From Torreya grandis (taxonomy: Eukaryota > Streptophyta > Pinopsida > Cupressales > Taxaceae): a DNA stretch of 64,000 bases. The first letter of the stretch is position 1. The number at the start of each line of letters is the position of its first letter. This document shows, piece by piece, positions 47,256-60,397 of this stretch. The translations under genes and the position numbers were made by a program. Where the stretch lies: positions 2,582,001-2,646,000 of the forward strand of contig JARHVA010000592.1 of assembly GCA_037957365.1 (NCBI GenBank), in the 5' to 3' direction. The notes beneath the pieces are model-generated. The model was not told the origin of the DNA and ran no database searches. It saw only the letters and a list, made by a program, of their open reading frames with translations.

Positions 47256-47830
47256 TTGTTCATGAAGTGGTTAATATCTGAGATCTACCTATAGTTACAC
47301 ATCCCCCTTTCTCAGAATAAAGTGATACCTCATTTTAAATAGGCATTTGTGTTATTATGTTCACCCCCACCCTATAATAAATTGTAAATCAATTAGAAGT
47401 GATTCAAGCTAAAGAGAATGCTACTGAAGACTATAATAACATCTAATTTTCTAATCTCCATCCAATGAACGTATATTAAATATTAAAACATTTCATTATC
47501 TTATCTATATTATTGAATAATTTATTGTAATTTTAGTTATATTTATCTGCTTAATTGCTAAGATAGTGAGCTAACATCCTTACAAGGAAGTGTACCACTT
47601 CCTAGGACTGGTCTCGTACCAGAAAGCCCATTCCTTTATCATATTAATTTATCTTTTGTTTGAGTTGTTTATTTTTTGAAGGTAATCCTTCCTAGACAAA
47701 AAGGATTTAACACATTATCAGATACGATGCATGATCCTTTCTAATCATAGGTAGTCTTGTAAAACCATATATCTTATTTCAAGTTTTTAAGTAGTTTAAT
47801 TTATATATAAAACAAACAAAAATACTTTTA
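47256..47830 (+). other. Leader of the 47-51 kb gypsy remnant
   Basis: No frame of note. AT-rich with a short inverted motif at 47,594-47,604 (ccacttcctag) and nothing else I can name. Confidence 0.35.
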
Positions 47831-49615
47831 ACAACTCCTTCTAAGCTATCTAAAATGAACCAATTCATTATGGGATACCAATACTTACCTTCTAATTCTC
47901 CCATGAGAGAGGCTTCCAAATCCAATACCAATGTTTCACTAAATGAGCCCATTTCCACATTGGTAGGCCACATTCAAGACCCAGAGAGTAACTAAACTTC
48001 TCTCCAAACTAGTGGAATGACACAAAAACCTAACAATCAAGATCATTCCTCCTTTATTCCTATCCTAGTGGCATATTATCAAGCATCACTGTACCAACCT
48101 AATCCACCTTACACTTTCTATATACTGAGCCAAAACCATAGGGACATATTTACCTATAGGGTTCCTAACATGATAACATCAATCATCCTTCCACCTTATC
48201 AACCTCCTACCCAAGTCCATACTAGAGGTTATTTCTCATATCCTCCTCCAATAATATGGTGACCCACACACTGCCACTCATTATTCCTCCTAGCTATGTG
48301 TTATCCAATGTTCCACCCACATATGCTCTACACTTATAAATGCCAATAATGCTCCTTATTCAAACTCCCTAACACTGTACTACCATATATTATCCAAGTC
48401 CAATCAATTGTATAAATTCTTCCCAGCACACTTAATTTCATCTTTTTAACCCACCTATATTCATTTTAGTAGTTTTGTGCCCACTTTTATCCCACTCCTC
48501 TCCCTTAGGCCTATCCTAACATAGTTTTAGAAAAGTTTGGAATCATGGGGATGTATGTGGAATTATTGAAGGATCCTCTTGATCAAAGCATACAAGGGGT
48601 CCTCCTACTACATCCCTTGTCTAAAGTACCCAAATATAATGGAAAGGGAGATCCAAACTCACATGTGAAAGAATATGTAAAAACCATCAATAATTTCTGC
48701 TTTAGGATGAGGTGGTTGTTAAGATATTCTCAAAAAATCTAGAGGGAATTATGTAAGATTGGTATTATCACCTCCCTGGGTATCCCATCCATTTCATACA
48801 ATAACTCATGTATGAATTTATGAAAGTATTTGACATAAACAAATTGCTTCAAATTGGTACATGTGAGTTTGTGCACATCAATCAAGAATCTAATGAATTT
48901 ACTACCCATTTTATTTCAATATGCTATAAACTATTATATTTTTCTGATAGTGCTCCTCACATAGATTAGATAGAGTTATGTGATATATACACTCTCTCAA
49001 GAAAGAAACAAGGGAAGACATCCAAAAGTTTCCCTACAAGTCTTATCAATAAGCACTTTGAAGTGATCTCAGAATAGAACATGCATCCATTGGTAATAGT
49101 TGTAGGAAATATGGATCCAATGGAGGAATCATTTAACCTAACCAAAAAATAGGGGTTACCAAAATTAAAAACAATATAACCCCAATAACTAATTCCCTAA
49201 GTTTATGAATTGAAACAAAAACTCCACTACAAATGGTGTGACAAACTAAGCTAAAAAAACAAATGTTGTAAATAATAACCAAAAATAACCCATGAACAAT
49301 AATAATGTAAATAAAAAAAGTGGAACTACAATAAACCTAAACCCTCCACCTAAATTTCATGTGGTGGGTTTCAATTATCCTAAACCTAGAGATACTAAAT
49401 TTCAAAACTAATTTAAAATCATTATCAAAATAGTGACCAAAGTCCTTAATTCCAAGACTATCACTTTTATCAGAACAATAATCAACAAAGATTTTTATGA
49501 AAAGATGAAAACTAAATGCCTAAGGATTGAGATCCCAATGTATAGTTCCTTTTCCAAAGGGTTTTTGTTAATGATACTTGAGCATGTAGGGAGTACAACA
49601 AGTTTATCTAAGTAA
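47831..49615 (+). pseudogene. Ty3/gypsy gag remnant
   Basis: Plus strand. The N-terminal part (48,017-48,330) is a Pro/Tyr-rich linker (PNPPYTFYIL, LPPYQPPTQVHTRGYFSYPP). Capsid begins near 48,600 with LSKVPKYNGKGDPNSHVKEY, a clear retrotrans_gag start, then FSKNLEGI, WYYHLPGYPIHFIQ, LMYEFMKVFDINKLLQIGTC and FVHINQESNEFTTHFISICY (to about 48,930). Later pieces (49,380-49,615) include KIVTKVLNSKTITF, lying between gag and protease. Stops and frameshifts occur roughly every 60-100 codons. Role in the family: particle formation. Same strand and order as the protease piece at 50.3 kb. Confidence 0.75.
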
Positions 49616-50029
49616 TACCCGAAGACCAATGATAAATCTTTGTGGATAAGTTCTTGAGAAATGTGAATGTAAATCCCTAACACTTATCAACAATTCTTGT
49701 GGTACCTCAAAACTCCAATTTTTTCATCTATCAAAAACCATTTCCCCACCATCAATAGCATAATGTTCAAAACCAACCATAGGAAAACCTAATTAACCAG
49801 TCCTTTATAACATGAATTCATGATGTTGAAGCTTCTATTTCCAAACTAAGTAATCCTAATGTGGATTCCTAATTGGGACCTTAGGGAAAGACTATAATGA
49901 TAGGTTCCATAGAGTTAGAAACAACCGAGGGTGAAAATATATTCACTTGTATGAGGGAGTACCAATCAAAAACTCACCAACCTATAAACATTATGGAGAC
50001 TAAAGTCTAAACCAACCCTAGACCCATGG

Positions 50030-51240
50030 GAAACTATGATCTTGTTGTTGACCTTATGAAAACATTTTCCAACGTATCCTTTATATATCTTCTAAATAAA
50101 ATCTCTTGAAAATTACTCAACATTAGTCTATGCCTTGGTATTGGTGAATTTAACTAGCATCACACATCCTCCAAATCCCAAAATAAACCACATAGACTTA
50201 GATATATATCCAACTCAATTTTTTTTATAGACACTAGCTACTTATTTGATCTTAGGAGCCTACCCTAGATGTTGATATATATATGACAGAGTATCCAACC
50301 TTGTATTTACAAGTATACATCTATAACAACTATGTCAAGAGATAAAAGGTTGACGATGAGGCTACCATCAATATAGTCCCCTTATTATTTATTCAAAAGC
50401 TTGGATATGGATAAAACAACTAATATAAAATAAGAAATACTTTTCAAAGCTATGATATCCTCAAATCCTCTTTGATTGGGACCAACATACTACCTATTAC
50501 TTTGGGTCCTGAAATTATGCTAATTGAATTTTACATCATAGAAAAAGACATACACTACAACATGATCATAGGAAGTTATTAGGTACATAGGATGAAGGAA
50601 ATCACTTCTACCCTATTTTAATAATTTAGTGTTTTACACATAGGAAAGGTCTTCATTGACCAAGGTGATCTAAACACATTCAATGTTCACCAAGCAACCA
50701 TTAAAAAAATACCAAGGGTTCACATTGATTATCACTTTTTTATAAATGATGTAGTGAAGCCCCATCCACAAACCACATGAAATATATCCCATACTAATCA
50801 CAACTTATATCTATAACTTGAGTTCCAAGAGACCTAAAGCCTTTCCAAGTGAAAGACTTGAGGAAAAGGGCATAAACACAATGGAGAAAGTGAGTGTGGA
50901 GAAACATGTGACAATGCCAAATATCTTAACTAAGTATATGGGTTAGATCATTATCACCCTAGAAAAGGATAAACCTATCACACTTCCTTTTGAACCATGA
51001 GGGTTAGGGACCTACAACCTTTCCAAATATCAAAACCTAGAAATGCAAGAAGGGTTATCCAAAATAACCAACATTTGTATGGTTGAGATTTCAAAAAACC
51101 AAGAGACACTTCCCAAGCATCATGTTGATTCTTCCTATATGCAAATTCAATGGATGCTCCAATATGATGGAGAAAAAATAAATTTTACATAGGGAAAGAG
51201 TTATCATGATTTCCCCTAGAGGAAAGATCAAGGGATAATT
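50030..51240 (+). pseudogene. Ty3/gypsy protease and early pol remnant
   Basis: Plus strand. YDLVVDLMKTFSNVSFIYLL (about 50,035-50,095) resembles the pre-protease segment of Tat-like Pol. ATINIVPLLFIQKLGY (50,360-50,410) is the retropepsin loop with the D-S-G triad destroyed. DIHYNMIIGSY, a stop, then VHRMKEITSTLF (50,549-50,620) matches the 'YD.LLGR.W.H.MKA.PST.H' stretch that follows it. A last fragment near 51,090-51,170 (KTKRHFPSIMLI, then MQIQWMLQYDGE) is of unclear place. No RT or integrase follows, so the element is truncated before 51.3 kb. Confidence 0.65.
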
Positions 51241-51599
51241 TTAATAAGGGACCCCTAAAATCTTACTATAAAATCTTAGCAAATCCTAGATTTTAGATAT
51301 AATTCCATTGGCAAATCTTTGGCAAAATCACCATGATGGTATAAATTGACTAGTGATTTCTATTATCTCTTTAAAAAAACTTATAAATAGTTGGTGAATC
51401 AAGCTTCATATTCAAATCAAGAAATAATGGGAAAAAAAACCAATAGAAAAAGAGGTTAGAGGATGATAAGTCTAAAGCTGAGATATTATTTATGATTCCT
51501 TATTTTTAACAATAAATTTGTCATTCTTTTTAAAGATTAAATTTGTCGTTTTTAAGTGCTAAATTTGATGGCCATATGACTAAGTATAATTGCTTACAA
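51241..51599. other. No gene recognised
   Basis: AT-rich spacer with a TATA-like ttataaatag at about 51,381 and no other signal. It separates the gypsy remnant from the repeat mosaic. Confidence 0.35.
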
Positions 51600-52800
51600 A
51601 CCTCTTTAAGTCTCTCAAAAGACCAACCAGATAATATAATAAACTAAGTGTAGTAAAAATTGTGACAAAAAATTATAGTGTATAAACCAACTATGGGGCC
51701 ATAGGGAAAGACAACTATGAAAATCATGGATGACAACTAAAAAAACATTCAAAACATTTTCATAGTTTTAAAATTATAAACTATATACTAAGGTCTACTA
51801 AAATGTCTTAACCAGATCCAAATTAGCCTTTCAAATATTTATTTATTTCAATTAACAAACCATGTCAATCAGAATATAATTATTACCTTAAACATTTAAA
51901 AACAAAATACACTATGATCATGAGGCTCTATTGCGTTTATTCACTTTGTTTGTGTATGTTTCAAAATAAGTATATTGCCTACAATTATTTCTCAAAAAAA
52001 AAAAAAATCTTTTTTATTTAAAATAATCATGTTTTAAAGACCAATCAGATATTATAATAAACTTAGTATAACAAAAATACAATGAATAAATATAATAACA
52101 AGTTCCCTAAAAAGCATTTCTTTAAAAATATTTGCTCAAAACATTATCTTTCAAATGTCTTAACCATAACCATAATCAATAATGATAAGGTCTGACAACA
52201 TGTTTTAACCATATCCATAATCAATAATGGCCTTTCAAATATTTTTTTATTTCAATTAATAAATCATGTCAATCAAAATATAATTATTACCTTAAATATT
52301 TAAAAATAAAATACAGTATGATCATGAGACTCTATTATGTTTATTCAGTTTGTTCTTTTTGCATTATTTAAAATAAGTATCATGCATGCCATTATTTCTT
52401 AGAGGAAATCAAATTCTTTTTTGTTTAAAATAGGTATGTGGTAAAGACCAACAAGATAATATAATAAACTGAGTATAACAAAAATAGTGACAAAAAATCA
52501 GAATATAGAGTATAAACCAACTATGGAGCCATAAGGCAAGACAACTATAAAAATCAAGGGTGACATAGTTGAAAAAAATATTCACAACATTTTCATAGTT
52601 TTAAAATTATAAACTATATAATAAGGTCTGCTAAAATGTCCTAACCACATCCATATTGGCCTTTCAAATATTTTTTATTTAAATTAACAAACCATGCCAA
52701 CCAAAATATAATTATTACCTTAAACATTTAAAAATAAAATACAATATGATCATGAGGCTCTAGGACTCTTTTTCTATAGTACATATGGTAAGATCATGTG
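51600..52800 (+). repeat. Tandem array of roughly 400-430-bp units (family R1)
   Basis: Three units. 'gaccaa(c/t)(c/a)agata' recurs at about 51,619, 52,040 and 52,448; 'aa(c/t)aaa(c/t)catg(t/c)caa' at about 51,856, 52,257 and 52,686; 'gatcatgag' at about 51,917, 52,320 and 52,748. No coding frame. Units contain one arm of the hairpin seen complete at 61,533-61,733. Further copies, direct and inverted, lie at 58.8-62.9 kb. Confidence 0.8.
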
Positions 52801-53701
52801 CAATACTTAGTATATATTGAGTATAAACCAAACCTCACACTTTTGACATAGTCGGTCGATCTAATAGACTGAAAGAAGTTCCTGTTACAAGGGATCAATT
52901 CTTTAAGGTTGTAACCTTTGTAAGTTACACCTTGAAGGAAATTTTAAAATGTTTCTCTTCAGAGACTAGATATCATTTTCCTCAGGATTAACTACTAGAA
53001 TATATAGCTGTGAATGTACCCTCAATATTAGAAAAATGTTAGCTCATTAGATTTTCAGAATAAAATCAAAACCTTGGCCTAATACATCTGCAAGAATGTA
53101 TAATTGAATGGTGAATATATTGAAGGCATTTTAGATTTTCCAAATCTAAGGGAATGGTCTGTTTGATTTTTCACAAAAAAAATTGGACCATGCTTTCGAA
53201 GATAGCTCGATCACTAGACTATAAACTACCTTAAATTTGAGTGAAATACAATATGATCTGGTATCTCATTTGAATCTAACAAATTTATGCCAAATAATTA
53301 TTTTAGGCTCAATAGAAGATGAGAGAATTTTTAGTGCAATTTCATTTTTAAAGTCAAAGTTAAGAAACAATCTTGACAAAAATTAGAAACTTACTTAAGG
53401 ATCTATACAACTAGATACAATGTCTTTGATTTTCAACATCTAAAAGAAGATGATTGAATAGTAATTATTCAAACACACTACAATTTTGCAATACTAGATC
53501 TAAATCTAAATTTTTTTGAAGAGAATGAAAATAAACATTATCAAAAACAAAATAAAGAAAATTGGTATGTTAAAATTTAAAATTCGAGGTTGATGAGGAA
53601 GGATAACAAATTTTGTGATTGATTTTGAGATTTATTTTATATAGGTTTTGAGAAAGCTTATTAGAGATATTGTAGAGTATATAAATGATTAAGAGGTAAT
53701 T
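52801..53701. other. No gene; flank of the repeat array
   Basis: AT-rich. The first 40 bp (with 'gtaagatcatgtgcaatactt' at 52,789-52,809 nearby) recur inverted at 59,875-59,945 and direct at 61,880-61,915. The rest shows nothing recognisable. Confidence 0.4.
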
Positions 53702-53925
53702 TGTGTATTTTTGTTTCTATTTGATTAAGAGAACATGTCTATAACAATTGTAAGCTCTATTATAGAGATGCATAAGTATATTATGGTGTCCCCTTGTTAT
53801 TTTATACTAAGTAGGTGTATTTTTGTGTTATGTTTGATTAAGATAACATGTCTATAATAATTTCAATATCTATTATAGATATGCATGAGTATATTGTGGT
53901 GTTTCCTTGTTATTTTATACCAAAC
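53702..53925 (+). repeat. 113-bp tandem duplication
   Basis: Two units, each with 'gtgtatttttgt', 'tttgattaaga', 'aacatgtctataa' and ending 'ccttgttattttatac'; 'aacatgtct' lies at 53,732 and 53,845. A third copy of the central part is inverted at 59,215-59,290. Confidence 0.8.
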
Positions 53926-56353
53926 TTATTTGAGGTATCTATAGTGTAATGAAATGTAAATATCTATATTGGACCAATAATTTCACTTTTACCAATAGTT
54001 TGCATAAATGACTAGAAAATTTGAGAAAACCATCACATATGTATTCGATCAAATTTCATTAATCCCATGGGTGATGTGTTGGACTAGCATTAAATTTTGT
54101 CTTGGTACCTCTCAATATGTCAACACCAATTCACTAAATAATGGGGTGCCATCTAAACCTCAATCCCTATAGCTCTAATTCCACTTGCACCACATTCAAT
54201 GCTAGAAATAATGTTAGATCCTGATTTCAACCTAGGTATTATAACCTTTGAATCCATAGTTTATTATGTTTAGCATTTGATTGTTATTGCTTTGATTGAG
54301 CATTATGACATATACTAGTTATGAGACAGTGGTATGCTGATTAGTTTACATAGAAAATTGATTATGTGATAGTTGTACTTTTTTATTTATGTACATCATG
54401 GATGTATATTTTTTAGTTATGCATCATTAGTTGATATATATGATGACTCATACTAACTACCTATTTATCGTGAGGTGAATGTAGGATTGATTCATCCCTC
54501 AAAGCATGATGGAGGGAGAGCATCATCAGAGAGGATGGCATATATGGAATGATTGGGAGGATGACAGACGAACTGTTAGTAACCCAACACACACATCATA
54601 ATAGAATAACTTATTTAACTCTCTATTTGATCTAAATAGTTAAATTATTTTGAATGCTTATACATTTTGGTTAATACTTATGATGATATGATTTTGTGAT
54701 CTCATGTATGATTATAGTGCATAGATATTATCATACAATGTTGTCTTATGATAAATGTTGTCAATGCTTACTCTAAGTGAGATTATCTAATACGGTGACA
54801 AATTTATATGATATTCATTAAATATCATTATCTTGGTTTGATGTCTTTTTATATAAGAGCATTAAAAATTTGTGTTAATCATAGTTAAAAGATTTAAAAT
54901 ACAAGTGGTATTAGTTTTATGATATAAATTAGATTATTAATTGGTTTGAGTATCTTTTAAAGAGATAGTTGTCTTTTTATGTTTAAATTAAGGAAGTATA
55001 ATATCCTAAATACTAACTTATATAGCTATATAAATAGTTTACATTGAGTTTGGAAAATATGAAACCATCATTTTATGACTTAAGTAGACATGCACAAGTT
55101 AGATTAAATTAAAGCTCAACTGAAGTGTTGGTATTTGATTGTAAACTAAACACTAAATAAAAGATATTAATATGCATAGATTTTTAAAAAAAGAATAAAA
55201 TTCAAGTGAGGATTTTAAAGGAAAAATGGTAAAGTGTCGACCTATGCATGATAAAATAAAAAATAGAACTCAATGAAAAGTCATTGGTTTTTGAGAATTA
55301 AAACTACAATGAAGATTTTAAAGGAGAGTTAGAGAAGTAATGACTCAAGCATGAAAATAAAATTAAATAAATAATAATGATATTACATGCACAATTTAAA
55401 AAAAAAAGAATAAAACTCAAAATAAGATTGGGAACCAAGATGGAAATAGCGGTAACTTTTGCATGTATAGTGAAATGGAAAAGAGGAGATTATATGAAGC
55501 AAAGCAAGAGTATGGTGGAGGCAAGAGGGAAGGTATAGTGACAAAGGAGAGATATAAAAATAAAGCGAAGAGGATATAGAAAAATATAATTAAGAGAAAA
55601 ATATAGAAGTACACAACAAAGAAGATAGAGGGAGTACACTGGTGATAGCAAGTTAAATAGAAGAGCAACAAATGAAAATTTGAAACTTCAGAGCAGGAAG
55701 GCTAGTTTTCCTTTTTAAATTCATGTGTACATCTATTGAGTTGATCTTTATATGGTCAAAATCCATGAACAGGTCTGATATGTCAATCTATATGAGTATG
55801 TTTGCTATGTCAATTTGCATACATAAAAGAATTTATCCCTGTGTAATGAGACACAAAAGATAAAAATATTATTATAACAACCGTAATTAAATTTAGATAG
55901 TATTTATAAGTTTTAAATTTCTAATGAATTAGTATGTAGTGCTTTAGAAAAACAAAATTGACTGTTAAAAATATGAAGGAAATAAGGGTCGACATAAAAC
56001 ACTTCATATACTTCATTGGGAAGAACAATAAATGTTTGAAGGAAACTATGTTTCCTATTTGTTACAATTAGAATTTGGGTGAAACTTTATTTTTTTTACC
56101 TTGGATTTCCATATAGAACTGTTAAGCATCAAGATCTAAGAGTTTATTTTTATGTTTCATTTCAATTCGTTTAGTTTATTATTCACAACACCCACTACTT
56201 TGCTTCTATACATATTCCCAAACCTGCCATTATTCAGCTATAAAAAATTGCTAGAAAGAACTTCAACTATAGAAAAGTCTCACAACAATCCACAACACTA
56301 TACATTTGTGCCTAGCAAACCACATCAACCTTATAGATGCAAATGGAGGAGGT
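53926..56353. other. No gene recognised
   Basis: AT-rich sequence. A frame at 55,671-55,417 (minus) is Phe/Leu/Tyr-rich and looks fortuitous. A short motif, gatgatgctctcc, occurs inverted at about 54,510-54,530 and direct at 58,261-58,274, suggesting that the inverted arrangement of this region extends inward. Confidence 0.4.
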
Positions 56354-56367
56354 TGTTGAGTGTCAGA

Positions 56368-56477
56368 GCAACCGACGTCGGTCTGATCAACCAACATCGA
56401 TCATATTCAGCTACACAATAACCGACATCGATTAGGAGTTGGCCGGCATCGGTCAGACAAGAACCAACATCGGCAAC
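56368..56477 (+). repeat. Degenerate 'accgacatcggt' repeats
   Basis: Five CpG-containing, partly palindromic copies in about 110 bp: accgacgtcggt, accaacatcgat, accgacatcgat, gccggcatcggt, accaacatcgg. They lie in the U3-like part of the LTR. CpG is otherwise rare in the window. Confidence 0.75.
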
Positions 56478-56689
56478 CTGTGTGTGTGCATGCATTTGCA
56501 TGCCTTTCCAGAACTGGTCTAATTTTAGATAGACAGTTAGTTTGCATGTAAAAGACTAATTTTAGTCTTGAGTCTGCATTTCTAATTATTGTAATTAGGA
56601 AGTCTAATTATTTTTTGTATGGGATCTATTTAAGAGACCCATGGGTCTATATTGTAATCAAGGACAAGGAAGAGATCCTTCCAATTGTA

Positions 56690-56860
56690 AGATCAGTTGA
56701 TCTGCAGGTTGTGCAACATCAGGTAAAAGATCTACATGGTAAGTAAGGTCAGTTGATCTGCAGGTGTGTGTGTGCAAGGTCAAAGGAGATCTGTGGGGTA
56801 GCAAGGTCAAAGGAGATCTGCAACACAACAAGGAGTAAGATCAGGGAGATCTACTTGGAT
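56690..56860 (+). repeat. Short repeats of the 'ggtcaaaggagatctg' type
   Basis: 'aagatcagttgatctgcagg' at about 56,689-56,708 and a near copy at 56,748-56,764. 'ggtcaaaggagatctg' occurs at 56,778 and 56,806, and 'gatcagggagatct' near 56,831. They lie just downstream of the TATA-like box. Confidence 0.75.
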
Positions 56861-57107
56861 TACTTTGAGTACTTGGTGGACTGACAGTATTGTTACTGAC
56901 TGGTGGAGGGAACAACTCATTGTTGAGTTGTGGTTGTAATTGATTGTGTGAGAGAGAGAATTCTTGAGGGAAAATTACTGTACGCCCAAGAGGTGTGGGA
57001 AGAGTGTGATTTCTTCATTGTATTTTCTTCTGGAAGAGTGTTAATACAAGATTGTATTGTCTCTCATATTCTATGTTGTTTCTAAATTCTAGTTACATGT
57101 TACTTCT

Positions 57108-57557
57108 AACTTGGTGTTGCTCGGTTGAGTACATAGTTTCTTGATTTTGTATAGATGTGAAAATGTAAAAATAGTGACATGAGTGGTTATGCATTTTTGA
57201 AATGTCGGAATGAGATCCTAGTGTGATTATAATTTTGGCTTGATTTGATGATGGCATTTTCTAGACGTATATTTAAAATATGTACCTAGTTGAATAAAAT
57301 GAGTAAAATGGATTTTCTTGGCATAAAAATATGAACATTCGATTTAGGTATGTGCAAATTTTGTCTTATATATTCAACTATAAAAAAAATGGATTCCATT
57401 TGAGTAAGGTGATTAAACTAATATATATGGAATGAAAAACCCCGTTACAAAATTAAAAACTAGAATACTAAGTATAGATGTATACAACTTATTGTATGTT
57501 GAACAATACCCATTTATAGAATGGTTAGAGGGATGCATGTTTTATCTTATAAAGTTA

Positions 57558-57558
<1 letters not shown>
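57108..57558. other. No gene recognised
   Basis: AT-rich spacer. The frame at 57,432-57,635 runs into a microsatellite and is fortuitous. Confidence 0.4.

Positions 57559-57613
<55 letters not shown>
57559..57613 (+). repeat. (CT)n(AC)n compound microsatellite
   Basis: About 11 CT units to 57,580, then about 16 AC units to 57,613, with no interruption. Confidence 0.95.
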
Positions 57614-57614
<1 letters not shown>

Positions 57615-58799
57615 GAATTCAATGATTTCTTATGAGGTTTGTGTAATAATGAACTTGATATGAATCATGCCCGGATGGTATGATTCTTGAATAGAAACAA
57701 GATATATTCATAATATTTGCAAAATCTTAATTATGTGAAATTCATTTAATGCATTTGATAGACTAAATGCATAGTGATGACTATTTCCTATATATAATAT
57801 GTCTACATATCTATTAATAGTAATAATTTGATTTAATCATTGGTTTATATATTATGTTATATTTAAATAGTCTTGCATTGATAATGTCAAACAAGTAGTG
57901 AGACAAACTTCACTAGCGTATTTAGCATCATGAATGCAAGATAAAGATAATTCGATCAAGTGTTGTGTATGAAATTGACTTATCCTAAAGATCATATGTT
58001 ATTTGAAAAATTTAACCAAAGTATTGTTAGATAGACATTATCATTTCATATATTTTATTTTTGTGTTTGTGTGATATCATGTTAGGATGTATTTTCTTTA
58101 TGATACACATCATGTAGTAGAAATATTACAGCACACGGGTACTAGCATGTCTCTCTAGATTTATGCACCATTACTATCTACTTATCCATGGAGGGCCATT
58201 CTCTAATGGGGGATTGTGTGGGGGATCAATGGTCTGTGGTTGGTATGGAAAAGTGATCGGATGATGCTCTCCTTCCCCACTACAATACTTACTTGGAGAA
58301 TACACTTGAGATCATCATTGATACATGAGTTAGTTTGACTCAATCTTCATGGACCATTGTATTATTTTATTATATTAAGGCTAAATGCCTAATGAAAATG
58401 TAATTATATTATTTTGTTATACTTCAACATTAGTAACTATATTATTGTACCAGTCATGATTGGGTTTTAATATGATTACTTTCTTTGCAGTTATGTTATG
58501 TTACATGCAATGTTAGTAATTAAAACTGTTATTTTTTAAAATTTGTGATAGTTTAATATGCTTTGTTAAGTTTTTAAAAATCAATAATTAGATTCTCATG
58601 GTGTAATATAATGAAAGAATGAATGTTGAGTAATTAGAATTTTAAAAAAAATACTGCATTATTCTAGTATAACCTATGAGGGGTTGTTACAAATAAAATA
58701 AAATTAGGTTTGAAAATTATTTATTATTAAATTTTTTAGTCATTAAGATCATATAAAAGGAATAACATGTTTATTTACTCAATTTTATAAATGTGTTAA
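57614..58799. other. No gene recognised
   Basis: AT-rich. Contains a short G-rich stretch at 58,199-58,240 and the motif gatgatgctctcc at 58,261, which pairs in inverted form with 54,510-54,530. Confidence 0.4.
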
Positions 58800-59945
58800 G
58801 GACCACTTGTGACTTAAGACATAATAATCTTAAGGTATTACTTATATTTTGGTTGGCATGGTTTGTTAATTGAAATAAAAATATATTTGAAAGGTCATTA
58901 TTGATTATGGATATGGTTAAGACATTTTGGTAGACCTTATCATTATTTATTATATATATATGGTTAAAACATTATCATTGTATTTATTCATTTCAATATA
59001 GATGATTGTACATTCAAACAACTGCTCTCAGTCTTCAGAATAAAAGAAACACAAATCCATACCTTGTAACCACAAGGAAACCAACTTAGAAATTATTTTC
59101 ACCTTCATTTATAACGTCTCATCCTAATATTTCAACTACTATAGCTTTGCTTATGCCAATATCTTACATCAATGGTTAAAAAAATCAAGAAACCATCATA
59201 TATGTATTCGATAAACTTACTTATACTCGAATACATATGTATCATTATAATAGAGTTTACAACTATTATATACATGTTCTCTTAATCAAATAGAAGACTA
59301 AGAGAATTTATTTTCATGCATAATTTTCTATCTTGAGATTAATAAATATAATGATTGGTTCCCTAAAAATCATTTCTTTAAAGATATTAGCTTGCCATCC
59401 TTACTTTTCATAGTTATCTTGCCTTATGGCCCCGTAGCTAGTTTAAGGTAATAATAATATTTTGGTTGGCATGGCTTGTTAATTGAAATAAAAAAATATT
59501 TGAAAGGCCATTATTGATTATGGATATGGTTAAAAACATTTGACAGATCTTATTTTATAGTTTATATCTCAGTTATCAAATATATGTATATGTGATCATA
59601 TTTCAAATAATATAATCTAACTTATCCAATAGAATAAATCATATAAAAGAGGAAATCTCTTGAAAAAAAAATTCTAATTATATCAAAGTATTTTATCAAT
59701 CTCTTAATATCCCTTTTATATCTCTATAGCTGAAAAGAGGGGAAAAGAAATGAAATGAAAGCAACCAAGAGAGAAAAAGATTCAATGTACTTAATGTATA
59801 CTTACAGATTAGTATCTTATATATCAATCTCTTGATATCCTTTTATATCCTAGATTAGTCTTTTAAAAGACTTACAAAGGTCTATACTTAGTGTATACTA
59901 AGTACTTCACATGATCTTACCGTATGTACTACACAAAAAGAGCCC
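58800..59945 (-). repeat. Inverted copies of family R1 and its flank
   Basis: 'ttttggttggcatggtttg' at 58,850 and 'ttttggttggcatggcttg' at 59,460 are reverse-complement landmarks of the R1 units at 51.6-52.8 kb. 59,215-59,290 is the reverse complement of the 113-bp repeat at about 53,720-53,790, and 59,875-59,945 of 52,755-52,835. The order is mirrored, so 52.7-53.8 kb and 59.2-59.95 kb form arms of a large inverted repeat with a spacer of about 5 kb that holds the solo-like LTR. Confidence 0.65.
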
Positions 59946-60397
59946 TCGAGAACCATAATTCTAGGACATGAAGGATAACAAAAAAATATATTGATTTCAA
60001 CCTCTCCCTCAAGCTCATCTTGAATCTTGATCATGTTACATAAATTTATTTACTGATTTTGGTAAGGCTAAAACATGATCAATATGTAAAAATAACTTTA
60101 AAAAATTATTATGAAACAATAAAATTCATGTTTGTTTCTATAATTGTTCATTAAAGAGTAAACCATTCAAAAATATTTTTCTGTAGGAAATAAAATACAA
60201 CTGTGTATATATCAAAACCACCAAAAATAACTTCAACATACTTTAAAATATTAAGACAATATTTAATGCCAAGTATCAACAAAAATTTCAACATAAGAAT
60301 TTAAATTTTAATCAAAGTTTGTATCAGAAACCAAATCTATTAAAAGGGAACCCTTATCATTCAAATACTTAATACACTCCATGAAAATAACAAGAAG

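Larger units (their letters stand above)
56354..57107 (+). mobile_element. Solo-like Copia LTR, about 750 bp
   Basis: A GC-richer insert within AT-rich repeats. It starts near TGTTGAGTGTCAGAG, has a TATA-like ctatttaag at 56,627-56,635 followed by 'agacccatgggtc', and an R-U5 end with 'aggtgtgggaag', 'ttaatacaag' and a C/T-rich tail that resembles the LTR end at 1-335. No primer site or polypurine tract flanks it, so it is probably a solo LTR left by recombination. The right end is approximate and no target duplication was found. Confidence 0.5.

Noticed and set aside
56152..56421. 89-codon plus frame
   Set aside because: It crosses from AT-rich spacer into the solo-like LTR; the two halves have different origins.
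57432..57635. 67-codon plus frame ending in Thr-His repeats
   Set aside because: The SLSLSL and THTHTH tail is a translated (CT)n(AC)n microsatellite.
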